DNA of 64,000 nt, from assembly GCA_010645155.1 (NCBI GenBank), contig JAAGOF010000041.1:448777-512776 (forward strand). The letters run 5' to 3'. The notes under the pieces were generated by a model that was not told the DNA's origin, made no database searches, and saw only the letters and a program-made list of their open reading frames with translations. Shown here in pieces: positions 58,272 to 64,000 of the stretch (within the stretch, counting starts at the first letter, position 1; each line of letters starts with the position of its first letter). The position numbers and the translations under genes are program-made. Source of the stretch: Tigriopus japonicus. Lineage: Eukaryota > Arthropoda > Copepoda > Harpacticoida > Harpacticidae.

Positions 58272-58279
58272 GTTATCGT

Positions 58280-58945
58280 GTTATACGTGTTCGGCACATG
58301 ACAATAATGGAAAAAATTGTATTTTTTTGTATTTTTGATGTATCATATATGTATAGAAATTGTATATTTTTGATGTATCACATCAAAAAGTTGTATTTTT
58401 TGGCGAAGCATGGGTTTTAATTACCGTAGTTTTTTGACTTAAACATGAAGGTGACTAATTAACCCCTTAATATTGTTTTTAATTATTGAAACCAACGCAT
58501 CCATTGAAAGACACTTAAAACACTTAAAAATGCTTAACACTTCTTAGTAAACAAAAATCTAAAGCAAAACTAAATGCTAAAATGTAAGAAAGATTTTTTT
58601 GTATCACTTTCGCGTGAAATGAAATATAGAGTGTAAAATGTCGGCATTTCCCTCTGATTTTTTCACCCAAGAAGAACCAAGAAGAACGGCAAGACCCCAT
58701 ATCTAAAGGGATATATTCAAGTTCTTCACATAAGAGAGGTTAAGTTTTTTGATACGGCATCTTATTCCCGAATTTAGCTCGTTCACTCAAAGAGTCACAA
58801 TGTTCGTCCCCAACCCGAAACAACCGTTACTTTTTCTATAATGCCGACCTATCCCTAACTATCTTCCTGTAAACATTGCTGACAACCAAAACAAAAATAT
58901 ATCCCCGTGTTCCAAGTGATCCCAATCTTCACTTTTCCAATCACC
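58280..58945. other. 5' flank of MNAT1
   Basis: This stretch separates the hAT-type element from the MNAT1 start codon and must contain the MNAT1 promoter. It is AT-rich and I see no confident TATA or initiator element. Confidence 0.35.
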
Positions 58946-59934
58946 ATGGAGGAACAAGCCTGTCCCAAATGCAAGACCACCCTCTATCGCAATCCCAACA
59001 TGAAGCTCATGGTCAACGTCTGTGGGCACAATTTGTGTGATAGCTGTGTGGAGCTTCTCTTTGCTAAAGGTAAATCATCAAGCATTATAGGGTCTTAAAT
59101 CCAAAAAAATAACACGTTCGAGGTTCTCTTCCAGGTTCTGGAGCTTGTCCAGAGTGCGGAATCGCCCTTCGGAGAGCCAATTTTCGTCACCAGTTATTTG
59201 AAGATGCCTCCATCGACAAAGAAGTGGACATTCGGAAACGGATCCTCAGAGATTATAACATGAAACGCGAGGATTTCGACGATTTAAGAGCCTATAATGA
59301 CTATTTGGAGATGGTGGAAGATATTATTTTCAATTTATGCAATAACATCGATATCTTGGAGACCAACAAACGCATTGCCGAGTACAAGGACAAAAATAAG
59401 GATTTCATCACCAAGAATCGCCATCGACAAAGTCAGGAATCGCTGGAACTCTTGGATTTAATGTCGGAAGAAGCTCGATCGGCCATTTTAAGACAAAGAG
59501 ACCTGCAATCCGAAGAACGAGCCCTGAAGGCCAAAAAGGCCGAGGACAAAGAGAAACTCATTGATGATCTCATGTTCTTGGATGCCGATGCCAAATCTAT
59601 CGTGAGTCAACATGCCGCCCAAAAAGAAGAGGAAATGGTGTTACCCAAGAGAACCAAATTCTCGACCGGAATTGAACTTCACGCCACTCATGTGGGTCCT
59701 ATTATACCTGTGGCCGAAAGCAAACCATTTGTGTATAACCACGTGGATGTGGACACCCGAGGACCCAAACCTCCAACGATGAATGAAATTTTGGAGCGGA
59801 AATACTATAAATTTGTCCGACCAGCCGGACCCAATGAAAGACCTGGCGGATATCATGAGCGGATTGCTTGTGCTCGAGCTTTACAAGAGGCCTTTTCAGG
59901 GTTGTTTTACACACCTACTCAATCAGCTTTGTGA
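58946..59934 (+). CDS. MNAT1: CDK-activating kinase assembly factor MAT1, 2 exons
   Basis: MAT1 stabilises the CDK7-cyclin H kinase and tethers it to TFIIH in the nucleus. Exons are 58946-59069 and 59135-59934, with a 65-bp intron (AAAG|GTAAAT ... TTCCAG|GT). The product is 307 residues, against 309 in human. The N-terminal C3HC4 RING is complete: C6, C9, C26, H28, C31, C34, C46 and C49, with [13 protein letters not shown] conserved. The central MAT1 coiled-coil includes [14 protein letters not shown]. The C-terminal hydrophobic segment that binds CDK7-cyclin H ends with [13 protein letters not shown]. The start at 58946 (CACCATGG) fits the family; a longer in-frame ATG at 58907 would add 13 unconserved residues. 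The gene converges on DHX16, with 51 bp between stop codons. Confidence 0.93.
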
Positions 59935-59947
59935 TGGTTATATGGGT

Positions 59948-59953
59948 ATTAAA
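59948..59953 (+). promoter_or_regulatory. Polyadenylation signal ATTAAA of MNAT1
   Basis: The hexamer lies 14 bp after the MNAT1 stop codon. Cleavage 10-30 nt further on would fall at about 59963-59985, next to the DHX16 stop codon on the other strand. Confidence 0.5.
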
Positions 59954-59958
59954 AGAAG

Positions 59959-59964
59959 TTTATT
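59959..59964 (-). promoter_or_regulatory. Polyadenylation signal AATAAA of DHX16 (minus)
   Basis: TTTATT on plus is AATAAA on minus, 22 bp beyond the DHX16 stop. It overlaps the expected MNAT1 3' UTR, so the two transcripts should overlap antisense. Confidence 0.55.
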
Positions 59965-59985
59965 GAATATTTATCACGATCTTCA

Positions 59986-62900
59986 TTAACTGCGGACGAG
60001 TTCGGTCAAGGCTTTGCCTTTTCCTTTGGGCATCTTTTTGTTGGTTGAGTCCTCGAGCTCCTTGGATTTGTAATAATGAGGAGCCACTTCCAGAAGCCAA
60101 TCGTTCTTGATCTCAATCACATTGCGCATGAACTCTTTGGTGGTGAAGACCAACTCAAAATAGATGACCCATCGAGGGAGATCTTCAAACATAGAGCTAT
60201 TTGGGTGGATCATGACGGTTTGGTTGTGTTTTACGGTCTTATAATTGCCCCCTTTGGAGAGACGAGCCGTGTGATAGAAATAACCAGCCGTTATAGCTTT
60301 GCGAATCTTCTCAGTTTCTCCAGGATTGCTCACTATCTCGATTTCGACCTTCTCCAAAAGGCCTTCCAATTGATCCCGGATGTCCCTGGCGCGTTTCATG
60401 GAGCGATATTGAATGTAGTTCTCATAGCACCATTGCGACGAGAAATCCGTGTCCGCCCATTGTTTGTAGATATTCATTAAGGTCAGATGATCGCCTCCAG
60501 GCACGAAAAAGTTCTTGCGAGCCGTGTCTGCATGGATAATCTTGTCCTTGGGACGATAAAAAATGGAGCTATTGTTGGATAACATGGCGGCTATGGTGAG
60601 AATCTCATTGGAGCACTTGTACTTCTCTGACGCCAAGATCATCTTGGACATCATGGGATCCACAGGAAACTCAGCCATGCGACGACCAAGTTTGGTGAGC
60701 TCACCCATGTGATTCAAAGCTCCTAAAGCGTACAATTGCTCCAGAGCTAATACTAACGTCTCATGGGGGGGTGGATCCAAGAAATCGAAATGGATCAGAT
60801 CATTGATCCCCAAGGACTTGAGCAACAGGACCACGTTGCCCAGATTGACCCTTTGGATCTCAGGCACGGAATTCTCTTCTAGCTCATGCTGATAAGCCCA
60901 AGCAGTATAGAGACGGAAACATTTTCCAGCAGCCACTCGACCAGCCCGACCGGCGCGCTGATTAGCCGAGGCTTTGGAAACTGGCACCACAATCAGGGAT
61001 TCCATGCCGGTTCTAGCATTGTAAGAGTTCTGTTTATTGAACCCGGGATCAATCACATAGATGATGTTGTCGATGGTGAGCGAAGTCTCGGCAATATTGG
61101 TGGCCAGAACCACTTTCCTCGCACCTGGTGGGGTCTTCTCAAACACTTTGGATTGCATGTCTGAAGGGAGATTGGCATAGATGGGCACAATGAGTAGCTC
61201 TTTGATCTTGGTCCCTAATTTTCGTGTCCTTTCCGTGAGCAGTTCTTGACAGGTTTCGATCTCTTCTTGCCCAGTGAGAAACACTAGGACGTCTCCCAAG
61301 GGCTGAGTCACGTGGATTTGCAGTACAGTCACCACACAAGCGTCAATATAATCGGCTTCCGGGGCTTTGGTGTAGTAAATGTCCACCGGAAACCGACGAC
61401 CCGGAATCCGGAAAATGGGCGCGTCGTCAAAAAACTCGGAGAACTTTTCTGCGTCCAACGTGGCACTCGAAATCAGGAGTTTCAAGTCACTGCGAAATCG
61501 GGCAATGTCCTTGATAAGACCGAATAAGATATCCGTGTGAAGGGTGCGCTCATGGGCTTCATCGATGATCATAACACTATAGCTCCCTAAATCGGGTTCG
61601 GAAAGAAACTCTCTGAGGAGCATACCATCAGTCATATACTTGAGAACGGTGCGTTCAGAAGTGCAGTCCTCAAATCGAATACTGTAGCCCACTTCATTGC
61701 CCAATTTGACACCCAATTCTTCTGCGACGCGAGCACTCACACTCATGGCTGCCACTCTTCGCGGTTGAGTACAGCCAATCTTCTGGCCTTCTTTGGTATA
61801 ACCGGCCTCATAAAGGTATTGGGGAATCTGGGTGGTCTTGCCTGAGCCCGTTTCACCTTCAATGATCAAGACTTGATGGGCGGCAATGGCTTCTAATAAG
61901 CTTTCTCGGAATGGAAACACGGGCAGACTCTTCTTGGTTTCTTCGATGGTCATGCGTTTTTGCTGGTATTCACTGACTTGTTCCTTTTCTTCATCCGTTT
62001 TGGTGCCAGGGATCTTCAGGGCCTGAATGAACTCAATCTCATCATCTAAAAGGATATCGTACTGTTTCTCTTGTTTGGCATGCCGAGCTTTGGCATCTTT
62101 AGCTCCAAATCGATATTGAGCTGAATGGAGATGGGCCTCTTCCCATTTCTTTTGCTCATAATTGGGCAACTTTTCGCCTTCATCCACTTCAACATAGGCT
62201 TCCAAATCTTTGTTGGAACGATCTTGGGGCATGTGATAACGCTGGACTTTCTCAATTTCACCCGCTTTCGAGTGTTTCTTGGCCAGTTCAAGTACGGTTC
62301 GCTTATAATCCCGCTCTTTTTTCTCCCTTTCCGTCAATTGGGACTCTTCAAAGAGAAACTGATCATCCTGGATGTCATCTTGCAATTCCAGGAGTTTATC
62401 TTCTTTCCGCTTGGCCAGATATTTTCGGCGGGATTCCACTCGCAATGTTGGAATGATCTCTTGGCGATTTTGTGCCTCTTGATGAAGCCTCTTCTTGGCC
62501 TCTTCCAAGGATCTTTGATCCGATTTTTCAGCCACATTTCTTCGTTTATCCTTGTCTTTTTGGATCAAACGTTGATTGAGCTCATCCCGCTCTTTCAAGT
62601 CTTGTCGGCGTTCCCGTTCCATTTGATCAAATTCATCCTCCGAATCTACAAGATACGATGTATATATGTATTTTTAGGGACTCAATAGGCTTTGAAAAAA
62701 AAAAAAGACGAATTTAATGCTCGCCGAATTACCAATGTAATTTTCTACCATCCTCCGGGGAAAGTAGTGTGGCATAACAATGGCCATATTTCTGACTAAA
62801 TTTTGTATTTTTCTAATGCCTGATAAAATGTTTAGGGTTGTTTTTAAGCCATTTTCAATTCTATGACATGTCAAGAGAAGAACCATTAGATTTGAGATCA

Positions 62901-64000
62901 ACCCACAAATTAGTTGCTTGGTAAGTTGAGAAGGTAGAAACATTTCGAGGTAACTGAAGAAAAATCAGAATGAGGGATAAGGTGAAAAAAGCTAAGGAAA
63001 TTGGTTAAAGTTTTAAGAATAAAAGGCAAAAGTGAAGGACATCTGAAATTAGGCGCAGACATCAACGTTGTCCTGGCTGAATTGAAGGAAGGAAAGTGAC
63101 AACATCAAAGAGAATGGCTGAATGATAAAATTGAGACAAGGAAAAAGACAATGCTCTAAAATGGATATTTAAACATTTAAAATACAGAAAGATTACATTT
63201 TAAGCTACGTTCAAATTTTTTCCCAAACCAGGCCTTGGCGTTCTAAAAACGATCTTAGAACTAGTAAATTGACAATTTTGTTCTGACATTCCATACTTCT
63301 TCCTAAAATAGGTTTCAACCTAATTTTTTGGCGTGGGAATTTGAAATAAAGACGTTCATTTACATTTTTAGGGTTTTTTCCATTAGTATGAATTTTGAAG
63401 ACTCTTAGGGAAAATTAAGCAGAAAAGCGTGATTTTGAAAGGGCGTTTTAGGGATCAAATGTAATCTCTTCTTAAAATGTCTCTCCATTCTTTTCATTAA
63501 AAATGGATACATAAACAAGTGATTTTCGCATTTTTATATCTTTCAATTTGACTTTTTTCTGAATCAAATTTAGGACGATATGGTACTTTGATCTACGTTG
63601 TTTTTCAACCGAAGAAGTCGTTTTTAAAAACTTTATAAAGTTGAATTGTACTGCCGCATACTTCTTTGAATGCTTTTATGGGCCACAATAGTCGTGAAAT
63701 TTTTCTTTAAACATACTTAGAATCAAGTATTTGAACAGTTTCTTTGCCTCAATTTTTATCTGAACTAAAGTGTGTATATTTTCTTTCCAATCATTTGTTT
63801 TGCCGTTGCATAAAGAACCATAATGGTATTTCGCCGGACAGGAATAATGGCCATATTTACCTTCATCCTCCGATTTAGTCCTTTTCTTCTTGGTTTTCTT
63901 GGCCTTTTTCACCTTTTTCACCTTAACCGACAAGGCTTCTGCCTCTTCATCCTCAGAAGAGACCAGCATTTGATATTTCTTTTGAGCCATTTCCCGCGCT
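59986..64000 (-). CDS. DHX16: DEAH-box pre-mRNA splicing helicase DHX16 (Prp2), 5' end outside the window
   Basis: DHX16/Prp2 is the ATPase that activates the spliceosome before the first splicing step. Two exons are visible: 64000-63861 (open at the window edge) and 62645-59986. The donor GAAG|GTAAAT and acceptor TTGTAG|AT join within an Asp codon, giving 932 residues in the window. Human DHX16 has about 1041, so roughly 110 N-terminal residues lie beyond the edge. The first part is charged and Lys/Glu-rich ([13 protein letters not shown]). Helicase motifs follow in order: [44 protein letters not shown] and QRAGRAGR. The HA2/ratchet and OB-fold regions end with [12 protein letters not shown] and [14 protein letters not shown]. 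All catalytic motifs are intact. The large second exon is uninterrupted for 2.66 kb, while the upstream intron is 1.2 kb. Confidence 0.95.
62646..63860 (-). other. DHX16 intron
   Basis: The intron is bounded by GTAAAT and TTGTAG on the minus strand. Short ORFs inside (for example minus 62674-62943) have no recognisable content. No nested gene or RNA was seen. Confidence 0.7.

Noticed and set aside
58907..58945. Upstream in-frame ATG as the MNAT1 start
   Set aside because: It would add 13 residues absent from the family; the ATG at 58946 has a better context and matches the conserved N-terminus.

Overview
This window looks like arthropod nuclear DNA, probably from a crustacean such as a copepod. 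That is an inference. Genes are spread thinly in AT-rich sequence. Their introns follow GT-AG rules and run from about 60 bp to 1.7 kb. The products include a nicotinic-type receptor subunit, a Tret1/SLC2-like sugar transporter and conserved housekeeping proteins. Most of the space between genes is short DNA-transposon debris. No bacterial-style operons or CRISPR arrays are present.

Layout. Positions 1-20047 have no convincing protein gene. They hold a precise hAT-type element (5809-6152), a possible short element (16061-16308) and a promoter-like stretch near 15.0 kb. A large two-exon gene on the plus strand (20157-26244) encodes a 1466-residue low-complexity protein with a Cys-rich C-terminal half that I do not recognise. 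Between 26.4 and 36.2 kb lie a tRNA-Thr(CGT) gene, a palindromic mariner-like MITE, and a 5'-truncated LINE that was itself hit by a MITE. Minus-strand genes fill 36.3-49.1 kb: cytosolic threonyl-tRNA synthetase (8 coding exons, 715 residues), the sugar transporter (4 exons, 508 residues) and the nicotinic-like receptor subunit (7 exons, 482 residues). Positions 49.1-58.9 kb are a transposon graveyard of two hAT-type elements, a nested pogo-like MITE, a long-inverted-repeat element and a minisatellite/palindrome block. The right end carries MNAT1 (plus) and DHX16 (minus) converging tail to tail with 51 bp between their stop codons. DHX16 runs off the right edge.

How the genes relate. ThrRS and the tRNA-Thr act in the same reaction, but their proximity is probably chance. 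MNAT1 (CDK-activating kinase/TFIIH) and DHX16 (spliceosome activation) both serve mRNA production and almost certainly overlap in their 3' UTRs. The receptor and the transporter are in tandem, 361 bp apart.

The most interesting points are these. ThrRS has alternative first coding exons, one of which encodes an eEF1B-beta-like GST-C domain in the correct phase. The receptor has an intact acetylcholine-binding aromatic box but a phenylalanine at pore position 6'. The 1466-residue protein ends in four evenly spaced CxxC pairs. Several transposon insertions can be defined to the base by their target-site duplications.

All exon boundaries were read by eye from splice consensus, reading phase and family conservation. 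No search or alignment program was run.
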